Shown here: positions 7,706-15,342 of the stretch, piece by piece | Layout of the letters: every line of letters starts with the position of its first letter | Numbering within the stretch: position 1 is the stretch's first letter | Assembly (NCBI RefSeq): GCF_036046055.1 | Contig: NZ_CP107939.1 | Location: 3,410,001 to 3,474,000 of the forward strand | Length of the DNA: 64,000 nucleotides | Direction of reading: 5' to 3' | Origin: Nocardia sp. NBC_00403 | Lineage (GTDB): Bacteria > Actinomycetota > Actinomycetes > Mycobacteriales > Mycobacteriaceae | Notes under the pieces: model-generated | Databases searched by the model: none | What the model saw: the letters and a program-made list of their open reading frames with translations, nothing else | Told to the model about the DNA's origin: nothing | Made by a program: the position numbers and the translations under genes

Positions 7706-8648
7706 TCAGGCGATGTCGAACAGTGCCGGATCCGTCGGATCGGCTTTCTCATGATGGCCTCGGGCACCGACAGGTTCGGGGGCGGTGTCGGCGAGTTCGG
7801 CGGCGGTGAGGGTGGCGATGATGTGATCGGCGGCGGCGCGGGTCGCCGGTTCGCTGTCGACACCCCATTTCTGTCGCAGCGCGCGAAGTTGGTCCACGAG
7901 CTGCCCGTGATCGGGTTCGGCGAGGATCTGTCCGACTCGGGCGGGGCTGAGATCCATGAGGGTGGCGATCTGGCGCACGCTCATGCCGTCGCGGTGGGCC
8001 CACCGGATGCTGGTGTCACGTTCGAGGCGGGCGGCTTCATCACGGAATCCAGACAGCGCCAACCGGTGTGAAGTGCGGGTGGTTCTGTCCAGTTTTCTGG
8101 ACACCGAGCGACGGGAAGGGTTCTGGCAAATCGGGGTTCGGGTGGCGTGCCCGGCCAACGAGGCGAGGACCTTTTCGCGCCATTGGAAGGCCCAGCGCAG
8201 ACAGTTGGCGCAGTTGATGTGTCCGGTGCAGCCGGGTAGCAGGATCTTCTCTTTGCGGGCGGTGTCGGACCAGGCGGTGCTGTCGGAGGAGGCCAAGAGT
8301 GACCCGTAGTCGGCGAGCCCGGAGGTTTTGATTCCGAACCCGTGCAACCGGATTCCGGGGACGGCGTCGGTGATGGCGGTGATGATCTCGGCGGCTTCGC
8401 TGGTGTTCTGGCGGCGGCAGACACTACCGATCGCGACGATCGGTTCGGCGGCCAGATCGATACCGGCCTTGGCGTAGAGGTCCAGGCACAACTCGTAATC
8501 GGCGCGTGTGAAGCCTTGAACGGTGGGTGCGATCGGCAGATCCGGTGCCAGCGAACGCAAGTCGAGCAGATTGCCGACGCTGCGGTGCAGGTGCTCGGTC
8601 ACCGACAGTCCGGTGCCGGCGAAGACGGTTGGGACTGCTGCACGGATA
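7706..8648 (-). pseudogene. DpdA-like deazapurine DNA-modification protein, N-terminally truncated
   Basis: About 310 residues resemble the TGT-like DpdA family that inserts 7-deazapurines into DNA: TGLSVTEHLHRSVGNLLDLR, PTVQGFTRADYELCLDLYA, VAIGSVCRRQ, HGFGIKTSGLADYG, SSDSTAWS, and a Cys cluster (CTGHINCANCLRW). A C-terminal extension carries an HTH (MSVRQIATLMDLSPARVGQI). The N-terminus is missing: homology begins right at the inverted repeat of the IS3 element, and the sequence beyond that element belongs to a different gene. The recognition is from memory of the family; no other dpd/que genes are in the window. Function is presumably lost. Confidence 0.7.
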
Positions 8649-8727
8649 GGTGACAACTTGACCTGCCCCACCCCTTGGGTTCCAGTTCCAGTGGCTAACT
8701 GACAGCCTTTACGAAAGGCTGAACGCC

Positions 8728-9024
8728 GTGCCCCGCCCCTACCCTCCCGAGTTCCGTGCGCGAGCAGTCGCGCTGGTACGCGCAGGCAGACAAGCCAAGC
8801 AGACAGCCGTCGAGCTAGGCATTCATCCAGTGACGCTGTCAAAATGGGTCCGTCAAGACGAGATCGACCGCGGACTGCGACCCGGTACCTCCTCTACCGA
8901 GTCGGTGCAGTTACGGGCGGCGCGGCGACGGATCTCCGAACTGGAAAGCGAGTTGGCGATCATCCGCCAAGCAACGAAATTCCTCGGCGAGGACAAGCCC
9001 CGCCCAAAAGGGTCTACCCGGTGA
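8728..9024 (+). CDS. IS3-family transposase OrfA
   Basis: 98 aa with an N-terminal HTH (YPPEFRARAVALVRAG...TAVELGIHPVTLSKWVRQ) and a C-terminal leucine-zipper-like helix (LRAARRRISELESELAII), the standard OrfA layout. An AAAAG run at about 9005-9009 near the end is a plausible -1 slippery site for making OrfAB. Its TGA overlaps the GTG of orfB (GTGA). Confidence 0.9.
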   Translation: MPRPYPPEFRARAVALVRAGRQAKQTAVELGIHPVTLSKWVRQDEIDRGLRPGTSSTESVQLRAARRRISELESELAIIRQATKFLGEDKPRPKGSTR

Positions 9025-9887
9025 TCGACGCTCTCGTCGACGCCGGGGCCCCAGTGGACCGATGCTGCCGAATCCTCGGAATTACTCGCCAGAACTACTA
9101 CAAGCACAAACGCACCCCGACCACACCCACCCAGCTGCGGCGCCAGTGGCTGACCGGGCTGATCCGTGAGGTCCACGTCGCCTCCCGGGGCACTTACGGG
9201 TACCGCAGAATCCATGCCGAACTCACCCTCGGTATGAGCGTGCAGGTCTGCTCGCGAACGGTGTCGGTTCTGATGACCCAAGCCGGCATCTACGGGCTGC
9301 CCGGGCCGACGCGGGTCAAACGCCTGCGCGGCGTCGCGACTGCCGATGATCTGGTTAACCGCAAGTTCCACCGGCTGGCGCCAAATGAGTTGTGGGTCAC
9401 TGACATAACGCAACACAGGACGCGAGAAGGCTGGGTCTACTGCGCTGCGGTTCTCGACGCGTTCAGCCGTCGGATCGTGGGCTGGTCGATCGATTCCAAG
9501 CAGGACGCGACCTTGGTGGTCAACGCCTTGGACATGGCTATCCGTAATCGCCATCCCGCTCCCGGTGGGGTCGTGCATGCTGACCACGGCACCCAATTCA
9601 CGTCCTGGGTCTTCGGCGAGAAGATCCGCTCCGCGGGTCTGCTGCCCTCGTTCGGCACCGTCGGCGACGGACTCGATAACGCGATGATGGAAAGCTTCTG
9701 GTCCTCGATGCAGATCGAGCTACTCAACCGCAAGAAATGGAAGACCCGAATCGAGCTCGCCAACGCGATCTTCGACTACATCGAGATCTTCCACAACCGC
9801 CAGCGGCGCCACTCCGCCCTGGGCTACTCCACTCCGATCGAGTACGAATTATCCTTCGACAACAACAACATCCGCGCTGTCAGTTAG
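9021..9887 (+). CDS. IS3-family transposase OrfB (DDE integrase)
   Basis: 288 aa counted from the GTG overlapping the orfA stop; the frame is open upstream, so a frameshifted OrfAB fusion is the likely active product. Contains the HTH_21 region (GTYGYRRIHAEL) and an rve integrase core: WVTDIT (first Asp), HADHGTQFTS (second Asp), and the Glu of DNAMMESFWSS, followed by NRQRRHSALGYSTPIEYE. All catalytic residues are present, so the element looks intact. Confidence 0.92.
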   Translation: MIDALVDAGAPVDRCCRILGITRQNYYKHKRTPTTPTQLRRQWLTGLIREVHVASRGTYGYRRIHAELTLGMSVQVCSRTVSVLMTQAGIYGLPGPTRVKRLRGVATADDLVNRKFHRLAPNELWVTDITQHRTREGWVYCAAVLDAFSRRIVGWSIDSKQDATLVVNALDMAIRNRHPAPGGVVHADHGTQFTSWVFGEKIRSAGLLPSFGTVGDGLDNAMMESFWSSMQIELLNRKKWKTRIELANAIFDYIEIFHNRQRRHSALGYSTPIEYELSFDNNNIRAVS

Positions 9888-9933
9888 CCACCACAACTGG
9901 AACCTAACTGGTGGGGCAGGTCAACCTGTCACC

Positions 9934-10086
9934 TGGTCGTGCAGCAGTCCCCTGCTCGGCGAGACGCTGGTAGCTGGCTGTCTTTTGGTCTCGCCGCCAC
10001 CGCGCCGACTCCGATCGGGTATCCCACAATCGACCGATCGCCACCCCGAGAACTCCTGCCAATGCTGCTAATAGCGCGGCTGTCAC
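9934..10086 (-). pseudogene. N-terminal stub of a membrane-anchored protein cut by the IS3 element
   Basis: About 45 native residues: one N-terminal hydrophobic helix (AALLAALAGVLGVAIGRLW) followed by a basic helix (DTRSESARWRRDQKTASYQR). The frame then runs into the IS3 end. The layout is like the start of the intact 199-aa protein at 32274-32873 (membrane helix, then basic WRR segment). The rest of the gene is missing. Confidence 0.6.
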
Positions 10087-10303
10087 AACGCCCCCATCCC
10101 CGGACCGTCAGGTAGACAGCCCGACATGCCATCGTTCTTTTGATGTTCGGCTCAGGATAAGGCGGCTCGGTCGCCACAACGTCTTTCGCCGCATTTCTTG
10201 GCGTAAGTCCGCCAGGCTCGCTTCCCGTGTGGGTGAGGGTCAGTACTGTGCGCACATGGTCTTCCCTGACGGCGGGCCAGATTCATCGGGTTGGCGATAA
10301 CGC
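10087..10303. other. intergenic, nothing assigned
   Basis: No supportable gene, RNA or repeat between the truncated membrane-protein stub and the hairpin at 10304. Confidence 0.4.
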
Positions 10304-10346
10304 AATGAAGGCGCCCCCCGAGTGGAACCGGTGGCGCGCCTTCATT
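10304..10346. terminator. long inverted repeat, possible terminator
   Basis: Perfect 11-nt arms AATGAAGGCGC (10304-10314) and GCGCCTTCATT (10336-10346) with a 21-nt loop. No U-tract follows. It could be a bidirectional stop or an IS-end remnant. Confidence 0.4.
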
Positions 10347-10405
10347 CTGCCCTCTGGGCGCGGTTCCCTCAGGGAGCACGCATCTGTCGCCCCATCTCAG
10401 GGCGA

Positions 10406-10455
10406 ATCCCCGCGTGTGCGGGGCAGGTAGTACGTCGATCCCCGCGTGTGCGGGG
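10406..10455. repeat. two CRISPR-repeat-like units (relic)
   Basis: ATCCCCGCGTGTGCGGGG occurs at 10406-10423 and 10438-10455. The hairpin core matches type I-E CRISPR repeats of actinobacteria, and the second copy is preceded by GTCG as in such repeats. The 32-bp period is too short for a repeat plus spacer, and there are only two units and no cas genes. It is a relic or a chance pair of hairpins, not an array. Confidence 0.35.
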
Positions 10456-10507
10456 TACCCAGGCGGGAGCTAGTCAGGCCCACTGCTGGTTTGGCCGTGT
10501 CGGGTGA

Positions 10508-11191
10508 CTAGTCCAACAGGCGGCCGACGACGTCTTGAACCCAGCGAGCGAATGAGAAGACCAAAGGACTCCACGTCGCCGCCCGATCCTTCCACTTTTC
10601 TCGACGGTTGCGAGCCTCGTGGTCATCAGACATCTGCCACACCTCCTCTCTCAGCGATTTCGGCCCCCCGTACGGGTGGGCCGAGTGCGCCGATGAGTAG
10701 GTGCGTTCCGAGGATACCCCTTGTGTGACTGCTGGTTTGCTCGCTACATGGTGGGGGGAGCGGGGCGGCTGCTGGTTGCTGGCACGACTCCCATCGCCGA
10801 GTTCGGGAACGTACTTGTAGATCGTCGAGCGTGAGACCCCAAGCAGGCGGGCGACCGAGGAAACCGTCTCCTCCGGGCGGGTTCGGATCGCTTTGGCCTG
10901 GTGGGCGTGCGTGGCCATCACCAGGGGCCGGCCGAGGCGTTGCCCGCGGGCGCGGGCGGCGGCGAGGCCCTCATTGGTGCCGTCGATGACCAGCTCGCGG
11001 ATGAACTCCGCGAGCGCGGCGAAGGCGTGGAAGACCAGGCGCCCGCCGGGGGTGGTGGTGTCGATCGCTTCGTGCAGGGACCGGAATTCGATGTCGCGCT
11101 TGCGAAGACCGGTCACGATCGAGATCAGATCTTGCAGGGAGCGGCCGAGCCGGTCCAGTGACGGCACAACCAGAGTGTCGCCGGATCGCAC
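10508..11191 (-). pseudogene. serine resolvase, C-terminal part only
   Basis: Starts abruptly at RSGDTLVVPSLDRLGRSLQDLI, the second half of a resolvase/invertase catalytic domain, then continues through the dimerisation helix and an HTH (SSVARLLGVSRSTIYKYVPEL). The N-terminal strand with the catalytic serine is absent here but a matching N-terminal part lies at 20167-20376 in the same orientation. The frame reads on past the usual end of such proteins; from 10633 an ATG with a good GGAGG precedes a possible separate 41-aa peptide (MSDDHEARNRREKW...). Confidence 0.8.
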
Positions 11192-11297
11192 GCAGTAGCG
11201 ATGGAATCATCTGTCGCGCAACAAGTCCGACAACAGAATGTGTCGGTGGGTGCCGTCATACTCCGTGGCTATGGCTGTCCATCAAGTACGAGCTCAT

Positions 11298-11573
11298 ATG
11301 CGCAAGGGGCGCTCTGTGCGGGCGCATGCACGGCGGTCACGGGGACGTGCGCTGATAGTCGGGGGCGGAGCAAGCTGGTCGCCGCTGGGGTTTCTTGCGG
11401 TCGGCGGAGTTGCGGTATTCGGTGTCGTCGCCGTACTCGTTGGAGGGGGCGGGCATCGTTCCTCCCATGTCCGGCCGACCGCGCCGGCGGTTGGGGTTCC
11501 GCATCCGGTTGCGCCGACGTCGGTGCCCCCGCGCGGGAATGTTCAGTGCTTCCCGTTCCAGGTGGACTGCTGA
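11298..11573 (+). CDS. small membrane protein, uncertain
   Basis: 91 aa from the ATG at 11298. A basic N-terminus (RKGRSVRAHARRSRGR) precedes one hydrophobic segment around residues 30-52 (LGFLAVGGVAVFGVVAVLVGG), then a Pro-rich tail ending CFPFQVDC. It has a positive-inside single-pass or uncleaved-signal appearance. No good ribosome binding site and no recognised family, so it may not be real. Confidence 0.35.
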   Translation: MRKGRSVRAHARRSRGRALIVGGGASWSPLGFLAVGGVAVFGVVAVLVGGGGHRSSHVRPTAPAVGVPHPVAPTSVPPRGNVQCFPFQVDC

Positions 11574-11634
11574 ACGATGAGCTCCGCCGCCTGACCGCGA
11601 TAAGGCCCGCATCGCAGTGGTTACGGTGGAGCGG

Positions 11635-12060
11635 ATGAGCGAAACCACCGCGCCGCAGGATCCGGCGACGACCCGGTTGTGCACGATGTTGAGCCCTCGT
11701 GTCGCGCACATGCTCGGGCGGGAAGGGATCGACACCCTCGCCGATCTAATGGACTACACCCGGTCCGACCTGGAGGCCCTTCGCAGTTTCGGCACGCTGA
11801 CGATGGCCGAGATCGACGACGCGCTGGCCGCCCGCGGACTCTGCCTGGCCGGCCGCGACCCCGACCGAGGTTCCACTCTCGCCGAGGAGTTCCGTACGGT
11901 GCTCGACCAACGCAACCAGCTCTTGGCGCTGATCGAGCGAATCGCCGATGCAGTCGGCACATCCGAGGGACTCCGCGACATCACCACGACGATGGACGGC
12001 ATGGACCTCACGCCCACCATGCGCCAGATCGCGGCCACTCACCACCACACCGCCCGCTGA
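11635..12060 (+). CDS. RNA polymerase alpha-CTD-like helix-hairpin-helix protein
   Basis: Start at ATG 11635 with GGTGGAG upstream; 141 aa. Residues about 15-60 (LSPRVAHMLGREGIDTLADL...LRSFGTLTMAEIDDALAARGL) resemble the (HhH)2 fold of the RpoA C-terminal domain, including the L-x-x-x-G-I-x-T-L and F-G-x-x-x-x-x-E-I patterns. The rest is helical without motifs. Stand-alone alpha-CTD-like proteins occur on actinobacterial mobile DNA; a DNA-binding or transcription-modulating role is inferred. Confidence 0.6.
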   Translation: MSETTAPQDPATTRLCTMLSPRVAHMLGREGIDTLADLMDYTRSDLEALRSFGTLTMAEIDDALAARGLCLAGRDPDRGSTLAEEFRTVLDQRNQLLALIERIADAVGTSEGLRDITTTMDGMDLTPTMRQIAATHHHTAR

Positions 12061-12157
12061 CCCGGTCTCACCCCGGCCCGAGACCCCGCTTGACCCTTCA
12101 GCTTTCGGCCCGACAAACATCCGGATAGGTGTCGGTGCCCGAGCGCACCCCGGATCC

Positions 12158-12458
12158 ATGAGCGACTACGACTCCGTGAACGCCGCCAACGCCGAGGCCG
12201 CCCGGGCGGCGGGTTGGCCGGACCTCACAGGTGCACCCAAGCAGATCTCGTGGGGGATCACCTGCCGCGCGGACAAGGTGCGTGAACTGGAAGCCACGGA
12301 CCACGGACCTGCCCGAGGCGGAGAAGACCCGGTGGCGCGAGGCGATGCTGCGTGAGACCCACGCCGGCAATTGGATCGACTACCGCAGCCAGCCCTGGGC
12401 CGTGGCGGGTCTGGCGAACTTCACCGAGGAGGAGCGGACCGCCCTCTTCGGCTTCTGA
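12158..12458 (+). pseudogene. hypothetical protein broken by a 7-bp tandem duplication
   Basis: Opens with MSDYDSVNAANAEAARAAGW and reads to ...ADKVRELEAT. CCACGGA is then duplicated at 12294-12300 and 12301-12307, shifting the frame. Removing one copy restores a continuous protein of about 97 aa ending WAVAGLANFTEEERTALFGF. The repeated unit shows a replication-slippage mutation rather than a homopolymer read error. Family unknown. Confidence 0.65.
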
Positions 12459-12834
12459 CCTTCATGGAGATCATCGACCGCTGGGCCGACAACGCCTTGC
12501 AAGGCATCGGCCTCTGATCGCACGACACGCCAAAGTTCGGTGTCGCCGGTGAACTTCAGATCCCAAGGAGGATGCGCTTACTCCGGGCTGTTGAGTCAAG
12601 CGGGAACAAGTCGGGGGCGCCGAGGATCTGTTTGAAGCAGTCGATTGCATCCTGTAGACCCCGCTGCGCCCGGCTACCTCGGGCCCGAGCGCGGCTGCGG
12701 GTTCGTCTGGCACACCGTGGTCGGTGTCGGTGTCGGTGTCGGTGGTGTGTTGGTGATGGTGCCGCGGTCCGATGATCCCGACACTTTCTGCAACGGGGCC
12801 CAACGGCAATGTGGTCAGGTAATTTCCGTGTCGA
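12459..12834. other. intergenic with a hexanucleotide repeat
   Basis: No gene that I can support. Four perfect TCGGTG units lie at 12721-12744, extended imperfectly on both sides. A possible 18-codon reading frame at 12464 (MEIIDRWADNALQ...) is too short to call. Confidence 0.4.
12721..12744. repeat. TCGGTG x4 microsatellite
   Basis: Perfect tandem hexamers, with GTG-rich imperfect continuation to about 12765. It is not inside a supported gene, so any phase-variation role is speculative. Confidence 0.6.
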
Positions 12835-13347
12835 TCAGCGTGGGATGGAGGCAAGCCGGAACGGTGCGGCACCGGTGGGATTCAGGAAGATCTCGACACC
12901 GGTGGGTAGAATTTCGGCGAGTTTCGCCCCGTGTATGGACTGCCATCGGTCGACGTCGATTCCGGTCTTCTGCAGTTCCGCGGTAGCAACGACCACACAA
13001 GGGATTCCGTCCGGGCTGGCACCGATCAGCGGCCTGCCATGCTCATCACACCCGACCGCCACGACCGAGTCGCGGACCATCGCGGTCAATTCGTCACCGA
13101 GCCGACCATCTCCACCGGCAGTGATCCGCCGCAGGACGGCATCAATGGGGTCGGTCGGGACGGTTTCGGCGCTGGGTCGATACTCGGGATTCGGTTGAAA
13201 AGGACCGATCGTGCCGTCGTCTTCTTGAAGCCATCCGCCGACCATCATGTCGGACGGAAGCGCGGACTGCGCGCTCGTCTCCCACGCCGGGTCGACCAGC
13301 ACGAACCAGTCACCTTGGCGGATCACTCCGGGAACCGACTCGTCCAC
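12835..13347 (-). CDS. type VII secretion system-associated protein (SseB-like)
   Basis: 170 aa from the GTG at 13347. Layout matches the T7SS-associated family of Nocardia and relatives: an N-terminal part reading GDWFVLVDPAW...MMVGGWLQEDDGTI...NPEYRPS, a linker (TVPTDPIDAVLRRITAGG), then an SseB-like domain (VVAVGCDEHGRPLIGASPDGIPCVVVATA) ending ...GVEIFLNPTG. Divergent from the putative effector at 13480 with 132 bp between them, which suggests a functional pair. No other ESX component is nearby. Confidence 0.75.
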   Translation of the reverse strand: MDESVPGVIRQGDWFVLVDPAWETSAQSALPSDMMVGGWLQEDDGTIGPFQPNPEYRPSAETVPTDPIDAVLRRITAGGDGRLGDELTAMVRDSVVAVGCDEHGRPLIGASPDGIPCVVVATAELQKTGIDVDRWQSIHGAKLAEILPTGVEIFLNPTGAAPFRLASIPR

Positions 13348-13479
13348 CGCCCTGCTTTCTGCCGGAGCCTCATCGTTGCCAACACCTCGTGCGGCTGTCG
13401 CTCAGGCTAGCATCGCGCACTTCACGAGCGGTCTTCCTTCCCAGTGTTGGCATGGCACTACAGTGTTTCCGGAGATGAC

Positions 13480-14340
13480 ATGACCTCGCCGATCCGCATA
13501 ATGCAGAATGCCACCAAACGCGTGGCCGACGGTTTCTTGGCCGTAGCGAAACATACACCGGAAAGCCATTTCGGTGCTCCTCTTGGGGAAGTAGCGACGG
13601 AGCTGGGCGGCGCAGACTTCGCTTCCAGCCGGAATATTCTGGTGGGCACCGATCCTCTCACCGGAAAGTCTCGCTCATTCGAGATCGGCGACATCGAGAG
13701 CTTCCCGTTGGCGGATTCGAGCGGAAAGGTAATCGGCGTAGGGTTTCCGACCCGGCAAGATGAGAACTGGGTCAATTGGGCCCGCGCCGATCAGCGATGG
13801 TCCGACCGTTGCTATTCGACCAGCGAACCCGTCGCTGTCGAAAACCCCGACGGAAGCCGACGGCTCGAATTTCCCGAAGCCAAGCAGGCACCCTGGGACA
13901 GCGGCGAGGGGCAGCCGCCGACCTATGTCTTCGCCCACGGCACACCCGACGGTGAAGTTGCGGTTCGAATACCGTCGGAGAGTGGAGAGACTGCGAACAT
14001 CCTTGTAGACAAGCCTTCCTTCGGCCGCATCCTCGCCGCCAACCGCCACTATCGCCAAGCCATCGAAGAGAACAGCCGGAAAACGGTAGCTGCCGGATGC
14101 TACGCAGACTCGGCGGATGCGGAAGCAATGGCCTCGGAGCTGTGGGCAGCCGGAATCGATACCGAAGTCTATGCATTCAAACCGGCGACCGCCACTTTGT
14201 GGTGGAACGACCCGACGAACTCCCGCGTCGCCGGATCATGGCTTTCGGCCACAACAAGCCATCCCTCGGAGCAGGAACTTCTCACGGACCCCATCACGCA
14301 CTACGCGCCCTCTGTCCGAAAGATCGACGACAGTGGTTGA
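13480..14340 (+). CDS. putative T7SS effector, possible clan CD-like cysteine peptidase fold
   Basis: 286 aa from the ATG at 13480 with GGAG 5 bp upstream. No signal peptide. An N-terminal segment (PIRIMQNATKRVADGFLAVAK) is followed by a polar middle and then TYVFAHGTPDGEVAVRI and, about 50 residues later, KTVAAGCYADSADAE. The hydrophobic-strand-AHG plus hydrophobic-strand-GC pair is reminiscent of clan CD peptidases (C80/caspase-like, His-Gly and Ala-Cys). This is a motif-level inference only. Its divergent T7SS-associated neighbour supports secretion or immunity context. Confidence 0.5.
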   Translation: MTSPIRIMQNATKRVADGFLAVAKHTPESHFGAPLGEVATELGGADFASSRNILVGTDPLTGKSRSFEIGDIESFPLADSSGKVIGVGFPTRQDENWVNWARADQRWSDRCYSTSEPVAVENPDGSRRLEFPEAKQAPWDSGEGQPPTYVFAHGTPDGEVAVRIPSESGETANILVDKPSFGRILAANRHYRQAIEENSRKTVAAGCYADSADAEAMASELWAAGIDTEVYAFKPATATLWWNDPTNSRVAGSWLSATTSHPSEQELLTDPITHYAPSVRKIDDSG

Positions 14341-14422
14341 CACTCGACAGGCGACAGGCGACGAGCGGCGACACTATCCGGCCGTGAGCGAGGTCGTTGT
14401 CCGGGTTCGTCGGATCGGGTGG

Positions 14423-15342
14423 CTATTCGCTCGAGGGTTTGCGTGCTGATTTGGATCGGTTCGTGGGGGTGTTGGGTGCCGGTGATCGTGGGGACGAGGT
14501 TGTGGTTGTGGAGTTTTGACCGGTCCGTGTTTTGGCGTGTTGTGTTTTCGAGTGGGCGAGTCGGTAGCTGTCGGTGCCGGTGTGGATGATGGTTCCGCCG
14601 TAGGTGAGTCTGTCGACAATTGCGGCGCAGAGGCGAGGGTCGGTGAAGGTTTTCGTCCATCCGGAAAATGCTTCGTTGGTGCGATAGCGACGCTGTTCTT
14701 TTCCTCACGCTCGGTCAATACCTGGAACAGGAGTTCGGCTCCGCGTTTATCCAGTTCCATATAGCCGAGTTCCTCGATGCATAAAAGATCCACTCGCCCG
14801 TAGCGGTTGATGGTTTTGGCGAGTTGTTTCTCGTCCGCGGCTTCGACGAGTTCATTGACCAGTTTCGTGGCGAGAGTGTAGCGCACTCGATAACCTTTTT
14901 CCGCGGCGGCGGTGCCGAGCGCGATGAGGAGGTGTGATTTGCCGGTGCCCGAATCGCCGATGAGGCAGAGGGGTTCGCCTTTGCGGATCCAGTCGGCGGC
15001 GGCGAGGGTGTGGATGGTCGCGGCGTTGATGTTGGGATTGGCCTCGAAGTCGAAGTCCCCGAGCCATTTCTGGCGGGGGAACGCGGCGGCTTTGACCCGG
15101 CGCAGGGTAGAGCGGCGGTCTCGGTCGTCGCATTCGGCGAGCAGCAACTCGGCGAGGAAGCCCTGGTAGGTCAGTTGTTCGCGGTTCGCGGCGGTCAACG
15201 CTTCGTCGAGAACGGCGCGGATCGTGGGCAGGCGTAGTCGCCGGCAGGCCTGGTCGACGGCCGCGGCGGCGGCTTGTTCGGTCAGCCCGCGGCGTCGCCG
15301 CAGGGTGGTGGTGATCTGGGAGGGCGGGGTGGCTGGGCTCAT
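14423..15342 (-). pseudogene. istB: IstB-like ATPase helper, frameshifted
   Basis: ATG at 15342 overlaps the istA stop. The in-frame part contains Walker A GDSGTGKSHL, the Walker B-like DLLCIEELGY and LLFQVLTEREEKNSVAIA. At about 14685 one base is missing (GCACCAACGAA where GCATCCAACGAA would continue the family). The other frame then gives AFSGWTKTFTDPRLCAAIVD and YGGTIIHTGTDSYRLAHS, ending at a TAG at 14423-14425. Either the element is inactive or this is a read error. Confidence 0.82.

Larger units (their letters stand above)
8649..9933 (+). mobile_element. IS3-family insertion sequence
   Basis: Long imperfect terminal inverted repeats: TGACCTGCCCCACC...GTGGCTAACTGAC at 8659-8703 mirrored at 9879-9923. 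Similarity continues outward as GGTGACA (8649) and its complement ending at 9933, so the exact tips are uncertain by 10 bp. It carries orfA and orfB in the usual overlapping, -1-shifted arrangement. No clear target duplication is seen. The genes on its two sides are unrelated and both truncated, which suggests an adjacent deletion or recombination between two copies. Confidence 0.88.

Noticed and set aside
10401..10460. A CRISPR array.
   Set aside because: Only two repeat cores with a 32-bp period, no spacers of normal length and no cas genes.
14341..14422. Left terminal repeats of the IS21 element.
   Set aside because: I looked for counterparts of the 17068-17194 repeats here and found only weak partial matches (CTGATTTGGATC at about 14446), so the left boundary stays open.
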